Below, piece after piece: positions 54,877 through 64,000 of a stretch of 64,000 nt of DNA. Each line of letters begins with the position of its first letter. The first letter of the stretch is position 1. Source of the stretch: Roseibacillus sp. (GTDB taxonomy: Bacteria > Verrucomicrobiota > Verrucomicrobiia > Verrucomicrobiales > Akkermansiaceae); the NCBI GenBank assembly GCA_028821775.1, contig JAPKFB010000011.1, positions 31,468 through 95,467 of the forward strand, read 5' to 3'. The position numbers and the translations under genes were made by a program. The notes beneath the pieces are model-generated. The model worked only from the letters and a program-made list of their open reading frames with translations, did not search any database and had not been told where the DNA came from.

Positions 54877-55884
54877 ATGATCTCCGCTCAACGATCCATC
54901 CGCCATTTTCTCTTGGTCATTGCAGGTATTGTGTTCTGCGCCTCCTCCGCCCACGCAGGGTGGGAAACCGTTCGGCACAAGGGCCAGGACTATGTCACCG
55001 CTCGCAGCATCAAGACTTTTTACGGCTTCAAGTCGATGAAGGTGAACGGACGCTTCCTGGAACTCGAGAACGCGGTGGTGAAAATGAAATTTACCATCAG
55101 CGGTCAGGAAGTGTTCATGAACAATGTGATGTTTGTGTTCAGCTTCAAAATTCTTCGCCACCAGGGACGCTACCTCGTCTCACGGATCGATCTGGGCAAG
55201 CTGGTGGATCCTGTCCTTCGTCCTTCCTATATTCCAGGCTCCACTCCGTTCCAAACCGTGATCATTGATCCCGGCCACGGTGGAAAGGACTCCGGCGCCG
55301 TGAACCGTTATGGGCTCGAAAAGAATTACAATTTGGTGGTGGCTCGCATGCTGAAAAAAGATCTCGAAGCGCGCCGCTTCAAGGTGATCATGACGCGTGA
55401 CTCGGACCGCTTCCTCTCGCTCGCCGAGCGCGTGAAATTTGCAAATCGATTTGCGAATGCCATTTTTATCAGCATTCACTTTAACTCTGGAGGCTCTGGC
55501 GGCGGAAGCCGGGCGGAGGGGATCGAAACCTTCACCTTGTCTCCCGCCGGGGTGGCCCATTACGGGCGTGGAGTGCGTCCCGACGATTTTCAACTTCGCA
55601 AAGGCAACGCCCAGGACTCCGCCAACATCGCCCTCGCCACCGCCGTTCATGGAACCTGCCTTCTTAAGTCAGGCCGGCCCGACCGCGGCATTCGTCGCGC
55701 TCGGTTCAGCGTTCTCACCGGCATCAAACACCCGGCCATTCTCCTTGAGGGCGGCTTCATGAGTCACTCCCACGAAGCTCGCCTTATCGCCGACGAGAGG
55801 TATCAGAAAACAATCTCTCGTTCGATTGCGGATGCGATCGTGAAGTACCGACTGGCAACGACGCGCCGCCTGGGCCAGCAGTAG
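54877..55884 (+). CDS. Exported N-acetylmuramoyl-L-alanine amidase (Amidase_3)
   Basis: The ATG at 54877 gives a leader (MISAQRSIRHFLLVIAGIVF). The 335-residue protein has an N-terminal beta domain (about 28-115: WETVRHKGQDYVTARSIKTF) and an Amidase_3 catalytic domain with zinc ligands His134 (IDPGHGGKDSG), Glu148 and His201 (ISIHFNSGG), and the catalytic Glu291 (LLEGGFMSH). It cuts the bond between muramic acid and the stem peptide in peptidoglycan. It may take part in cell separation. Confidence 0.94.
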   Translation: MISAQRSIRHFLLVIAGIVFCASSAHAGWETVRHKGQDYVTARSIKTFYGFKSMKVNGRFLELENAVVKMKFTISGQEVFMNNVMFVFSFKILRHQGRYLVSRIDLGKLVDPVLRPSYIPGSTPFQTVIIDPGHGGKDSGAVNRYGLEKNYNLVVARMLKKDLEARRFKVIMTRDSDRFLSLAERVKFANRFANAIFISIHFNSGGSGGGSRAEGIETFTLSPAGVAHYGRGVRPDDFQLRKGNAQDSANIALATAVHGTCLLKSGRPDRGIRRARFSVLTGIKHPAILLEGGFMSHSHEARLIADERYQKTISRSIADAIVKYRLATTRRLGQQ

Positions 55885-56056
55885 TTGAACTGACTCAGGC
55901 AGGCGGGAAACCCTGGCGAGGCCTGCCAAGCCCGCACCTTCCGGGGGGCAGGTCACTGACAGCCATTTGTGCTGGCTGCAGTTGATCGGAAAACTCAAAC
56001 TTCAAGATCGACGAACTCGTCCCCAAAGTCAGAATTTCACTCGCGATCATAGTTCG

Positions 56057-56446
56057 ATGCCCGACCACACTCCCTCCATTCTCCCAAATCTGATCCTCCG
56101 TCATGAAGACGAGGCGGCTAGGGAACGTAGCGCCTGCGGCTACCGCTATCGCTTACTGAGCAAGGGCGATGAGAACATCGCAGCCTGGGCTCATGCGGTC
56201 GACATTGATGGCGCCAGGCCTCACTTCCACAAACGCACCACCGAACTTTACTACGTCCTCGAAGGCGAGGGTTCGGTTGTTTTGGACGGCCAGGAAAGAG
56301 ACGTTCGTCCCGGCACCATGATTCACATTCCCCCCGGCGTTGTGCATGGCGCGATCGGCAAGATGCGTGTGCTGGTGGTCGGAATCCCCGACATCGACGA
56401 CTCCGACATCTATTATCCGGACGAATCCGAGAGCTCTTCCGCTTAA
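56057..56446 (+). CDS. Cupin domain protein
   Basis: This small protein of about 129 residues (MPDHTPSILPNLILRHEDEA) is a single cupin. Metal-binding motif 1 appears as PHFHKRTTELYYVLEGEG and motif 2 as IHIPPGVVHGAIG, with the usual His, His, Glu and distal His. The reaction cannot be told. It sits in front of the large PVC cytochrome gene, 45 bases away. No leader, so cytosolic. Confidence 0.88.
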   Translation: MPDHTPSILPNLILRHEDEAARERSACGYRYRLLSKGDENIAAWAHAVDIDGARPHFHKRTTELYYVLEGEGSVVLDGQERDVRPGTMIHIPPGVVHGAIGKMRVLVVGIPDIDDSDIYYPDESESSSA

Positions 56447-56491
56447 TCCAGCCAAGATCTCACTTCTGCAGCCCCTCACACCATTCTTTCA

Positions 56492-59400
56492 TTGAACGCC
56501 CCAAATCGTCTCGCCGGACTCCTCCTTCTGACCAGCCTGCTCACAGTCACCACCGTGGTCAGTGAAGTCGACAAAGATGCACTCCCCAAGGTCGACGCAG
56601 GCCTCGTGATCAACTTCTTCGTCAAGGAGCCCCACATCATCAATCCATCCTCGCTCTGCTTCGACAAAAAGGGCCGCCTCTTTGTCGGAGCCGGCCCCCA
56701 GTACCGCGGGCCGAAGGAAGACTCGCCCACCGACTACATAAAAATCCTGATTGATGATGATGGGGATGGCGTGGCCGAAACCGTCAAAACGTTTGCAGAG
56801 GGTCTCAACTGTGTTCAAAGCATGGCATGGAAGGGCGACGAACTCTGGGTCGCCAATGCCCCGGAACTCACCGTCCTCCGTGACACTGACGGCGACGATG
56901 TCGCCGACGAGTATCAAGTCATCTACACCGGCTTGAACAACCTCCGTCACAGTCTCCACGGTCTCAACTGGGGACCCGACGGATGGCTCTATATGACCAT
57001 CGGTAATACCTGGATGAAGGAGCACGCACCCAAACCCTTCCGTGAGTTGCAGGGCCTCACTTCGAAGGATGAGACCGAGTATCCCCTCACCAAGGTCTAT
57101 ACCAAGGACACCTATCCCAAGAGCTACCATCCGATGAACAAGAGAGAAACGGAAGGCGGCATCTTTCGGTGTCGCCCGGGTGGTTACGATCTCGAGCTCT
57201 TCGCACGCGGGATGCGAAATCCTTGGGACATCTGCATGGACAGCGGTTTCAACTGGCTGGGAACCGATAATGACCCCGGTCAACCGGCCGAGCGGATCTT
57301 CATGCCGGTTCCCTACGGCCATTATTCGATGCGGCATGCCTGGATGTTCGACTGGATGGGCGATCACCTATCCATTGCACCCTCCTCTGACCTCTTCCCC
57401 GGCGTGAGCGGCTCAGGAACCGGGGTGGTCTACTACCATTCGACCCACCTGCCTGAGAAATACCGCCACCGCTACCTGATCGCCGATTGGACCAACAACT
57501 GTATCTTTCTCTACGAGCCGAAGTGGGAGGGCTCCCTGCAACTCCCTGCCGTGCAGAAACGCAAGATCGTGGACGGGGGCGCGACCCAGGCGGGCGACCT
57601 CGGCTACAAAGGAGCGAAAGGGCGGGCGCTCTTCCGCCCCACCGACATCGAAGTGGGACCCGATGGCGCCCTCTACATGGCTGGCTGGGGCTCCGTCTAT
57701 GGCACCGATTACGTGCCCAAGGAACAGTGGACGCCACAGGAAAACGCCAAATACCAGGGCCGCGTGTTTCGTCTCCGTCACCAACAGGAGATGCTCATAC
57801 CCCGAAGTGCGTGGGATCCCGCCAAGCGCAGCAGGGACCTCGACGCCTGGAGCTTCGCGGAACTCATCGATGATATCGGAAGCCAAGTGCAGGTCTGGCG
57901 GGTCGATGCACAAGACGAAATCATTCGGCGCGGAAAGCGCGTCCGCGAAGAACTCTTGCACGCCCTCGACTTGGGTAAGCTTACCGAAAGCCAAGCCACC
58001 TGGACTGTCTGGGCCCTTGGTCGCATCGATGCAAAACTGGGAATCCCGGGGGATGTCATCGCCCTCGCCCTCGGCGAGCGCAAGAACACTCTCAACCTGC
58101 GCGTGCAAGCGGCCCGGATCCTAGGCGAAACGGAACCCAAAGGGGCCATCTCTGTCCTCATCAGGTTGCTCACTGACCGGGAACCACGAGTGCGACTCGC
58201 TGCCATCCAGGCGCTGGGCCGCACGGGTTGGGGAGAGCAGAGTCCTTCCATCCTCGATGCCCTGGCGGGCGAGACTGATCGCCTGACGCTCTACACCGCC
58301 TGGCAAGTCCTGCGCCGTCAACGTCCTGCGGAGGCCCGGAAGGCCCTGCTCAAGGACACGCGCGGCGGGATCCGTCTCATGGCCGCCCTGAGCCTGATGG
58401 AAGAAAAGCGGGCCACTCCGTCAGAGATTTATCCCCTCCTCGAGGACCGCGACGAACGCGTACGCGGAGTTGCCAGCGATTGGCTCCAGAAGACCGGTGC
58501 ACGCAAGGCACGAACGACAATCACGGCCACGGAGATCAATTTCAGGACGCAATCGAAGATCACCTTGAAAACGAGCGATTCCTTTCAAGTGCGCTACACG
58601 CTCGACGGATCGACGCCCCATGCGCAGTCGCAACCCTCGACTCGCGAGCTCGTGCTGACGGCGAGCACGACGATCAAGGCAGCGGCCTTCGATGGTGCGA
58701 ACCAGGTTTCCAACCTCGAGACCCTGAGTGTCCACAAAATCACCGAGTCGGAATGGGGGGATCGATTGTTCGTGCGCAAGATCACCGCCCAAGGAGCGAA
58801 GGATCGCTACCAGGTGGTCGACGATGGATTGCAACCTGGCGTCTTGATCTATGTAGGCGGCTCCACCGAAACGATTGTCCATCTTCCCGACTCCGTGGCC
58901 GGCGCCACCCTGCTTCGGACCAGCCCCGCCGATGCCAAAAACAGCAAGAGGAACTTCCTCAGTTTCGAAGTCAACCTGCCCGCGACGGTCTATGTCGCCT
59001 CCTCGACAAAGGGTGATGCTCCCCCCTGGTTGAAGGATGGCTTTCAGAAAACCGACCTCCTCGTGTCCACCAGCACGAGTGACGAATTCTCCATTTTCAA
59101 GAAGGATGTTGAGAGAGGTCAGGTCGTGCTCGGAGGGAACGCAGGCTCGAAAATGTATCATGTCTACCTGACCAAACAGGGCATCCGGAAAGCGAACATC
59201 GCCTCCGTTACCAATGCCCTGCCCAAGGCAAACCCAGAGCACGGTCAGGAGATCTTCTTCGGCCGCGGAACCTGCTTTGCCTGCCATCAAGTAGGCGGGA
59301 AGGGCGTCGTGCTGGGACCAGATCTCAAGGCGATCTACAAGCGGCAGGACCTGAACTATGTCATCACCTCCATTCTCGAACCCGATGCCTACATCGTGGA

Positions 59401-59641
59401 GGGATTCCAGCAGACCAGCCTCAAGATGAAGGATGGCCGGGAGCTTTTCGGAATGATTCAGGAAGAGACTGCGCAGAGCTTGAAGATCTACCTGCCGACC
59501 GGAGAGCGCGTGGTTGTGAATCCGAAGGACATCACCAAGAGGAGCGATGCCAAGCATTCGGGAATGCCTGCCAGCTTCGCCTACACCTTGAGCCCGCAAG
59601 ATATTGCTGACCTCTCGGCCTGGATCATGTCGCTGAAGTAA
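56492..59641 (+). CDS. Large exported PVC-type haem-binding protein (propeller, HEAT, CxxCH)
   Basis: This 1049-residue protein starts at a TTG with a leader (NRLAGLLLLTSLLTVTTVVS). Residues about 35-450 form a membrane-bound-dehydrogenase propeller (NPSSLCFDKKGRLFVGAG, DDDGDGVAETVKTFAEGLNC). HEAT-like repeats follow at about 500-670, then a beta-sandwich (YTLDGSTPHAQSQPSTRELV), and a C-terminal cytochrome c with CFACH at 928-932 in a GTCFACHQVGGKGVVLGPDL setting. The architecture is typical of Planctomycetes and Verrucomicrobia. It is probably periplasmic and passes electrons from oxidation of an exported substrate. The exact role is unproven. Confidence 0.93.
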   Translation: MNAPNRLAGLLLLTSLLTVTTVVSEVDKDALPKVDAGLVINFFVKEPHIINPSSLCFDKKGRLFVGAGPQYRGPKEDSPTDYIKILIDDDGDGVAETVKTFAEGLNCVQSMAWKGDELWVANAPELTVLRDTDGDDVADEYQVIYTGLNNLRHSLHGLNWGPDGWLYMTIGNTWMKEHAPKPFRELQGLTSKDETEYPLTKVYTKDTYPKSYHPMNKRETEGGIFRCRPGGYDLELFARGMRNPWDICMDSGFNWLGTDNDPGQPAERIFMPVPYGHYSMRHAWMFDWMGDHLSIAPSSDLFPGVSGSGTGVVYYHSTHLPEKYRHRYLIADWTNNCIFLYEPKWEGSLQLPAVQKRKIVDGGATQAGDLGYKGAKGRALFRPTDIEVGPDGALYMAGWGSVYGTDYVPKEQWTPQENAKYQGRVFRLRHQQEMLIPRSAWDPAKRSRDLDAWSFAELIDDIGSQVQVWRVDAQDEIIRRGKRVREELLHALDLGKLTESQATWTVWALGRIDAKLGIPGDVIALALGERKNTLNLRVQAARILGETEPKGAISVLIRLLTDREPRVRLAAIQALGRTGWGEQSPSILDALAGETDRLTLYTAWQVLRRQRPAEARKALLKDTRGGIRLMAALSLMEEKRATPSEIYPLLEDRDERVRGVASDWLQKTGARKARTTITATEINFRTQSKITLKTSDSFQVRYTLDGSTPHAQSQPSTRELVLTASTTIKAAAFDGANQVSNLETLSVHKITESEWGDRLFVRKITAQGAKDRYQVVDDGLQPGVLIYVGGSTETIVHLPDSVAGATLLRTSPADAKNSKRNFLSFEVNLPATVYVASSTKGDAPPWLKDGFQKTDLLVSTSTSDEFSIFKKDVERGQVVLGGNAGSKMYHVYLTKQGIRKANIASVTNALPKANPEHGQEIFFGRGTCFACHQVGGKGVVLGPDLKAIYKRQDLNYVITSILEPDAYIVEGFQQTSLKMKDGRELFGMIQEETAQSLKIYLPTGERVVVNPKDITKRSDAKHSGMPASFAYTLSPQDIADLSAWIMSLK

Positions 59642-59891
59642 TTTCGCTCATTCCTCCCCGACCACGGACAATTTCGTCTCCTTGTGCACATTGCAGGAGC
59701 TTCCACGCGGAGGGCATGGCCCCCGGCGGATGAGGACCCGTGTTACTGTTTCATGCCAAGGAACAGCCCCGCGATGGGCGGTCGAGGGGAGCCTAGGCCG
59801 AGCGAAAATTCCAGGTCGACGCAGGCCTCAGATCGCTCTCCGATCCCCGATTCGACTCGACCACACGGCCCCTCCCAGGTCCCGCCAACTG

Positions 59892-60692
59892 TTAGAGCGT
59901 CACTCCCAACTGCTCTGGCAGCGCGGTGCGGGGACGCCACGTAAGAAGCTCCGGGTCACCCTCGGTGACGAGGACGGTGTGCTCGAAGTGCGCCGATGGC
60001 TTGCGGTCCGCCGTTACAACCGTCCATCCATCATCGAGCCAATCGACCTCACCCACCCCTGCATTGACCATCGGTTCAATCGCCAGAATCATGCCGGCCT
60101 TGAGCACGGGGGTCCGTTCCATGGGGCGAAAATTGGGAACTTCCGGTTTCTCGTGAAGCTGGCGGCCAACGCCGTGACCAACGAGTTTCCGAACCACTGA
60201 GAAACCATGAAGCTTGACGTAGGCCTCCACGCTTCCGCACAAGTCCGCCAAGCGCACCCCTTCGCGGGCAAAGTCAATTGCTTCAAACAAACTCTGCTCT
60301 GTGGCAGCGAGGAGCTTGCGTGCCTCTGCGGTGATGGGACCCACGGGCACTGTCACGGCGTTGTCGCCGATCCAGCCATCCTTGGTCACTCCGATGTCGA
60401 TACTGACGAGATCACCGGGCTGGATCCGGCGTGCGCTCCCGATCCCGTGGACCACTTCCTCATTGATCGAGATACAAATGCTCCCCGGGAAATCGCGATA
60501 GCCGAGAAAAGTCGCGATGCCCTCTCGTTCCTTGATCAATTCGGCCGCATAGGCATCAACTTCCGCAGTGGTCCGCCCCGGCACGACGTACTTGGCCGTG
60601 GCTTGGAGCGCTTCACTGGCCGCCTCCCCCGCAATCCGCATTTTACGGATCTCGGCTTCGTTTTTGATCGGGATCTTGACGCGCTTGGCCAT
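59892..60692 (-). CDS. map: Methionine aminopeptidase type I
   Basis: This 266-residue enzyme has all five metal ligands: Asp99 (VSIDIGVTKDG), Asp110 (IGDNAVTV), His173 (VGHGVGRQLH), Glu206 (LAIEPMVN) and Glu237 (HFEHTVLV). It removes the initiator Met from new proteins. It follows adk by only three bases, as in the usual secY-adk-map order. infA, rpmJ, rpsM and rpsK do not follow, so the operon ends here. Confidence 0.96.
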   Translation of the reverse strand: MAKRVKIPIKNEAEIRKMRIAGEAASEALQATAKYVVPGRTTAEVDAYAAELIKEREGIATFLGYRDFPGSICISINEEVVHGIGSARRIQPGDLVSIDIGVTKDGWIGDNAVTVPVGPITAEARKLLAATEQSLFEAIDFAREGVRLADLCGSVEAYVKLHGFSVVRKLVGHGVGRQLHEKPEVPNFRPMERTPVLKAGMILAIEPMVNAGVGEVDWLDDGWTVVTADRKPSAHFEHTVLVTEGDPELLTWRPRTALPEQLGVTL

Positions 60693-60695
60693 GGA

Positions 60696-61355
60696 TTACT
60701 GAAGGTTGAATTGAGCGGTGATCCGCTGGAAGACATCCTCCGGCGTGCCTGCCCCGCTCACTCGAAGGAGTCGCTGGGAGCTCTCATAGTATTCAGCCAC
60801 CGGAGAGGTCAACTCTTCAAACGCCCGAAGGCGCATCCGGAAGTTTTTCAAGTCGTCGTCCTGCCGCTGGCCAAGTTCGCCCCCACAAAGTGGGCAACGC
60901 CCAGAGGCCTTTGCCTGGGTCCGCGTTCCCGTCCAAGGACAGGACGTGCACTCCCGGCGTTCGGCTACCCTTTGCTGCAATTCCGAACTCGGCACCTCCA
61001 GGAGCAGGGCTCGCACACTGTCCTTTTGGTTTTTCAAAAACACATCCAACTCCGTCGCCTGAAGCAGGGTGCGAGGGAAACCATCAAGAATCCATCCGTC
61101 CTCTGCTCGTTTGTTCCACTCCAAAGCAAGGGCCAACACCAATTCATCCGGGACGTAGTGCCCCCTTTCGAGGTAAGGTTCGGCCTCCTTTCCAAGAGGA
61201 GAGCCCGCCTTGAGCTCGCGACGCAGCTGCTTGCCGGTGCTAAGATAGTCCAGTCCCCATAGCTCAGCGAGCAACCGACCTTGAGTTCCCTTTCCGGATG
61301 CCGGTGGCCCAAGAAGGACTATTCTACCAGACTCCACCGGATCAGGATCAGGCAC
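60696..61355 (-). CDS. adk: Adenylate kinase with a zinc-type lid
   Basis: This 219-residue enzyme has the P-loop GPPASGKGT (16-24), DGFPRT (about 91-96) and a lid with four Cys at 136, 139, 154 and 157 (CTSCPWTG and CPLCG), the zinc-binding form. It interconverts ATP plus AMP and two ADP. The start is a GTG overlapping the secY stop by eight bases. The AMP-binding STGD segment reads STGKQLRREL, a mild departure from the common STGDMLR. Confidence 0.94.
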   Translation of the reverse strand: MPDPDPVESGRIVLLGPPASGKGTQGRLLAELWGLDYLSTGKQLRRELKAGSPLGKEAEPYLERGHYVPDELVLALALEWNKRAEDGWILDGFPRTLLQATELDVFLKNQKDSVRALLLEVPSSELQQRVAERRECTSCPWTGTRTQAKASGRCPLCGGELGQRQDDDLKNFRMRLRAFEELTSPVAEYYESSQRLLRVSGAGTPEDVFQRITAQFNLQ

Positions 61356-62844
61356 GATTCATGATCCAAGCCACGATCGCGATCAGAACAAGAACCGCTG
61401 CGAAGGCCCAGAGGTAAACCAAGGTCGAACTGGTAGCGGCGGCTCCAGCTCCCTGCACGCGACCTCGGCCGCGAATCTTCCCTTTGCGCAGGAAGCCATC
61501 GTAATGGCGCTGCAGGAGGTGAGTCTCCGTTTGTCGCAATATATCCAGCAGGACACCAACCAGGATCAGTAGACTCGTCCCGCCGAAGAAGCTCGTCACC
61601 ACGAAGTTGAGCTTCAGCGTGATGGTGAGCAAAGAAGGCATGATGTAGACCGCCGTCAGGAAGAGCGCGCCCGCAAAGGTCAGGCGAGTCATCGTAAAAT
61701 CGAGGAAGTCCGCAGTGGGCTTGCCTGGACGCACTCCCGGAACGTACCCTCCACTCCGTTTCAGGTTCTCCGCAATCTCGCTGGGCTGGAACATGGTGGC
61801 CACCCAGAAGTAACTGAAGAAGAAGATCATTCCAGCGGAGATGAAGTAGAACCAAATGCTGGGCGGATTGAGGATGTCACCCAACGAGGCGGCCCAAGCT
61901 TTCCCGGCAAAGGCGGAACGCAGGAGCATGGTCGGGAGCGAAAGAATGGCGCTCGCAAAAATGATGGGCATCACTCCGGAGTAGTTCACCTTCAGGGGAA
62001 GGTATTGGGTCTGTTGCCCAGTGAGCTGCTTGCCGCGAACCCGCTTGGCATACTGAATGGCGATGCGGCGCTGGGCCTGGGTAATGGCAATGACTGCCGC
62101 GATCACCACCAGGAGGAGCGCAACCAGTCCCACCAGAATCATGGGCTTGAAGGGATTCTCGGCAGCGGCCTCGGCACTCACGTAGGTGTTGAAGGCTTGC
62201 ACCAGAGCACCTGGGAGAGCCGCGATGATGTTGACCGAGATGATGAGGGAAATTCCGTTTCCAATTCCCCGCTCGGTGATCTGATCACCAATCCACATCA
62301 GCAACATCGTGCCGGCCAAAATAGTCAGCACTGTGATCAGAACAAAGCTCATGCCCTGGTCCGGAACGAGCGGACCTCCGCCATGAACATCGATTCCTTC
62401 CATGTAGGGAATGGAGGCCGGATTTTGAAGGGTCTGGGCCAGCAGGAATCCCTGCACCACCGCAATGATGATGGTGATAAATCGGGTATACTGGTTGATC
62501 TTCTGACGGCCGCCCTCCTCGCGGGAGAGTTTGGCGAGCTTGGGCACCACTGCCGTCATGAGCTGCATCATGATTGAAGACGAAATGTAGGGCATGATGC
62601 CCAAGGCGAAGATCCCGCACTGCTGCAACGCACCTCCGGAGAAGACATTGAGGAGCACTCCGATGGCACTCCCGCCCTCGTCATTCTTCACGCGCCAATC
62701 GAGCCAGGTGTCGATCACCGTGGCATCGACACCTGGAAGGGTGATCGCCACGCCGAGGCGCACGATCACAATCATAACGAGCGTGAAGAGAATGCGGTCC
62801 CGAAGTTCGGGCACTCTCCAGATATTCGCAAAAGCCGAGATCAT
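61348..62844 (-). CDS. secY: Preprotein translocase subunit SecY
   Basis: This 498-residue membrane protein has about ten helices and SecY signatures: FSGGALQQCGIFALGIMPYI, SREEGGRQKINQYTRFITII and GERGIGNGISLIISVNI-type (here TERGIGNGISLIISVNIIAA). It forms the protein-conducting channel with SecE and SecG. It is somewhat longer than E. coli SecY (443), with an extra periplasmic loop near residues 160-180 (MEGIDVHGGGPLVPDQG). It lies between rplO and adk. Confidence 0.96.
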   Translation of the reverse strand: MISAFANIWRVPELRDRILFTLVMIVIVRLGVAITLPGVDATVIDTWLDWRVKNDEGGSAIGVLLNVFSGGALQQCGIFALGIMPYISSSIMMQLMTAVVPKLAKLSREEGGRQKINQYTRFITIIIAVVQGFLLAQTLQNPASIPYMEGIDVHGGGPLVPDQGMSFVLITVLTILAGTMLLMWIGDQITERGIGNGISLIISVNIIAALPGALVQAFNTYVSAEAAAENPFKPMILVGLVALLLVVIAAVIAITQAQRRIAIQYAKRVRGKQLTGQQTQYLPLKVNYSGVMPIIFASAILSLPTMLLRSAFAGKAWAASLGDILNPPSIWFYFISAGMIFFFSYFWVATMFQPSEIAENLKRSGGYVPGVRPGKPTADFLDFTMTRLTFAGALFLTAVYIMPSLLTITLKLNFVVTSFFGGTSLLILVGVLLDILRQTETHLLQRHYDGFLRKGKIRGRGRVQGAGAAATSSTLVYLWAFAAVLVLIAIVAWIMNRA

Positions 62845-62942
62845 GTTCTACCTTGTGGGTCTTGGTCGGGGTTGAAAATTGGGCCGCAGCAACAAACCAT
62901 CAATACCGGCTGCGTCTAGGGAATGGATTCGCTGCGTCGGAA

Positions 62943-63392
62943 TCAGGCACTTACTTCGACCGATCCTCCGGTCTTCTCGATCTTTTCGCGAGCAGAGGCG
63001 CTCACGGCATCGGCCACCACGGTCAGTTTGATGGAGAGATCTCCATTCCCGAGGACCTTGACGGCATCAATGCGGCCCTTGACCAGACCGGCTACCCGCA
63101 AGGCTGCCTCGTTGACGGTCGCGCCGTCTTCGAACTTCTCCTCGAGCTGCGACACATTGACGATGGCAATCTTGGCGCGAAATCGGACATTGCTGAACCC
63201 CTTCTTGGGCAAGCGTCGATGGAGAGGCATTTGGCCGCCTTCAAAGCCGGGACGCACACCGCCACCGGAACGGGACTTCTGTCCCTTGTGGCCGCGACCG
63301 CTGGTCTTGCCCTGGCCGGAACTCTCACCGACACCAAGGCGCTTTCGCCGGTGCTTTGCTCCGGGATTGGGTTTTAAGTCGTGAAGTTTCAT
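62943..63392 (-). CDS. rplO: 50S ribosomal protein L15
   Basis: This 149-residue protein starts [20 protein letters not shown], with the Gly/Lys-rich N-terminal part ([20 protein letters not shown]) and a globular C-terminus typical of L15. It begins 20 bases after rpsE stops, leaving no room for rpmD (L30), which usually lies between them. Confidence 0.96.
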   Translation of the reverse strand: MKLHDLKPNPGAKHRRKRLGVGESSGQGKTSGRGHKGQKSRSGGGVRPGFEGGQMPLHRRLPKKGFSNVRFRAKIAIVNVSQLEEKFEDGATVNEAALRVAGLVKGRIDAVKVLGNGDLSIKLTVVADAVSASAREKIEKTGGSVEVSA

Positions 63393-63412
63393 TCTATCTC
63401 AAAAGTAGGTTG

Positions 63413-64000
63413 TTAGAGGGCTTTCTGCTTTTGCTTGCCGCGGAGGCTCATGACTTCGTCACTGCTCCGGAGAAGAGAGAGAGCCTTAAGGGTGGCCTTG
63501 ATCACATTGGCATGATTATTGGATCCGAGAGACTTGCCGAGAACATCTTTGATCCCGACCGCTTCGCACACCGCGCGCACGCCGCCACCCGCGATGATTC
63601 CCGTTCCGGGAGAGGCCGGCTTCAGGAGGACCTTGCCGCCCCCGAATTCCGCGTAAATCTCATGCGGAATGGTATGATCAGCGAGCACCATGGTTTGCAG
63701 GTTGACCTTGGAATTCTCACCGGCCTTACGGATGGCTTCCGCCACCTCGTTCGCCTTGCCGAATCCGTATCCAACTTTGCCTTTATGGTCCCCCGCCACG
63801 ATGAGCGCGGAGAAACTGAAACGGCGTCCTCCTTTCACCACCTTGGCGCAGCGATTGATAAAGACGACCTTCTCGGAAAGCACTGGGCCGCTGTTCTCTT
63901 CCGGGGGAGTCCCACCAAAACCGCCTTGATCCTGGCGTGCAGAAGGAGCCGCGGGCGCGGCTTCGGCCGCTGGTACCGGAGGAGTGGGGGTCTCGGAGGC
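63413..64000 (-). CDS. rpsE: 30S ribosomal protein S5, N-terminus cut by window edge
   Basis: The S5 core begins [20 protein letters not shown] and includes [20 protein letters not shown]. The frame stays open to the window edge, adding at least 39 residues rich in Ala, Pro and Glu ([20 protein letters not shown]) before the core. So this S5 has a long, probably disordered N-terminal extension. The true start is outside. A GTG near 63883 could be mistaken for the start, but the upstream in-frame code is better. Confidence 0.93.
   Translation of the reverse strand, partial: ASETPTPPVPAAEAAPAAPSARQDQGGFGGTPPEENSGPVLSEKVVFINRCAKVVKGGRRFSFSALIVAGDHKGKVGYGFGKANEVAEAIRKAGENSKVNLQTMVLADHTIPHEIYAEFGGGKVLLKPASPGTGIIAGGGVRAVCEAVGIKDVLGKSLGSNNHANVIKATLKALSLLRSSDEVMSLRGKQKQKAL

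Noticed and set aside
55898..55927. Inverted repeat GGCAGGC ... GCCTGCC after the amidase gene
   Set aside because: The arms are seven bases with a 16-base loop and no T-run, so it is not a convincing terminator.
1..64000. CRISPR arrays, tRNA, rRNA, transposons, integrase or attachment sites
   Set aside because: I looked for regular direct repeats, cloverleaf-like sequences and transposase or integrase motifs on both strands and saw none that held up. A covariance-model scan would settle the RNA part.

Overview
The window looks like a chromosome segment from a member of the Verrucomicrobiota. It is GC-rich. It carries several protein types expanded in the Planctomycetes-Verrucomicrobia group: two secreted PSCyt1/DUF1549/DUF1553 cytochrome proteins, two DUF1501 proteins, a large exported propeller-HEAT-CxxCH protein, a decayed sulfatase and a PEP-CTERM remnant. 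Core genes (rpmH-rnpA-yidD-yidC-jag, and rpsE-rplO-secY-adk-map) sit among many exported proteins. The taxonomic placement is inferred from these families, not from a marker-gene search. I saw no tRNA, rRNA, CRISPR array, phage module or intact insertion sequence.

Layout. 1-9 kb, minus strand: a secreted degradation or redox cluster (PQQ-type propeller, zinc metalloprotease, two DUF1549/DUF1553 cytochromes, DUF1501). 9-17 kb: an M14 carboxypeptidase-like gene with no ordinary start codon, a phytanoyl-CoA dioxygenase-like enzyme coupled to an exported protein, and a DUF885 peptidase. 16.8-22.7 kb: a sulfatase pseudogene, FKBP isomerase, flavin reductase plus DUF1501 pair, and a minus-strand unit of BASS transporter, esterase-like protein and small secreted protein. 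23-27.5 kb: a TetR regulator, a gene-poor stretch with a spaced direct repeat, an EVE protein, a truncated radical SAM gene and an FAD oxidoreductase. 27.2-31 kb: the ribosomal protein L34 / RNase P / YidC cluster, with dnaA absent. 31-40.5 kb: a GNAT pseudogene, trpB, bioD, cdaA with a tiny overlapping membrane ORF, folP, acylphosphatase and exported proteins of unknown function. 40.5-50 kb: a frameshifted cutA, then a tightly packed plus-strand run (histidine kinase, NtrC-type regulator, polytopic membrane protein, xseB, dxs), then priA. 50-59.6 kb: a PEP-CTERM remnant, a triple-zinc-ribbon disordered protein behind an AT-rich palindromic promoter region, and exported hydrolases. 59.9-64 kb: the end of the spc operon, which runs rpsE directly into rplO with no rpmD.

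Two themes stand out. First, accessory genes are decaying: sulfatase, radical SAM, GNAT, cutA, a PEP-CTERM gene and possibly the M14 start are all broken, while core genes are intact. Second, most accessory products are exported: hydrolases, multi-domain cytochromes, beta-propellers and peptidases. This suits a polymer-degrading lifestyle. I did not find a clearly new defence or mobile system. The best candidates for something undescribed are the triple-zinc-ribbon protein with its promoter, and the CdaR-like micro-ORF overlapping cdaA.
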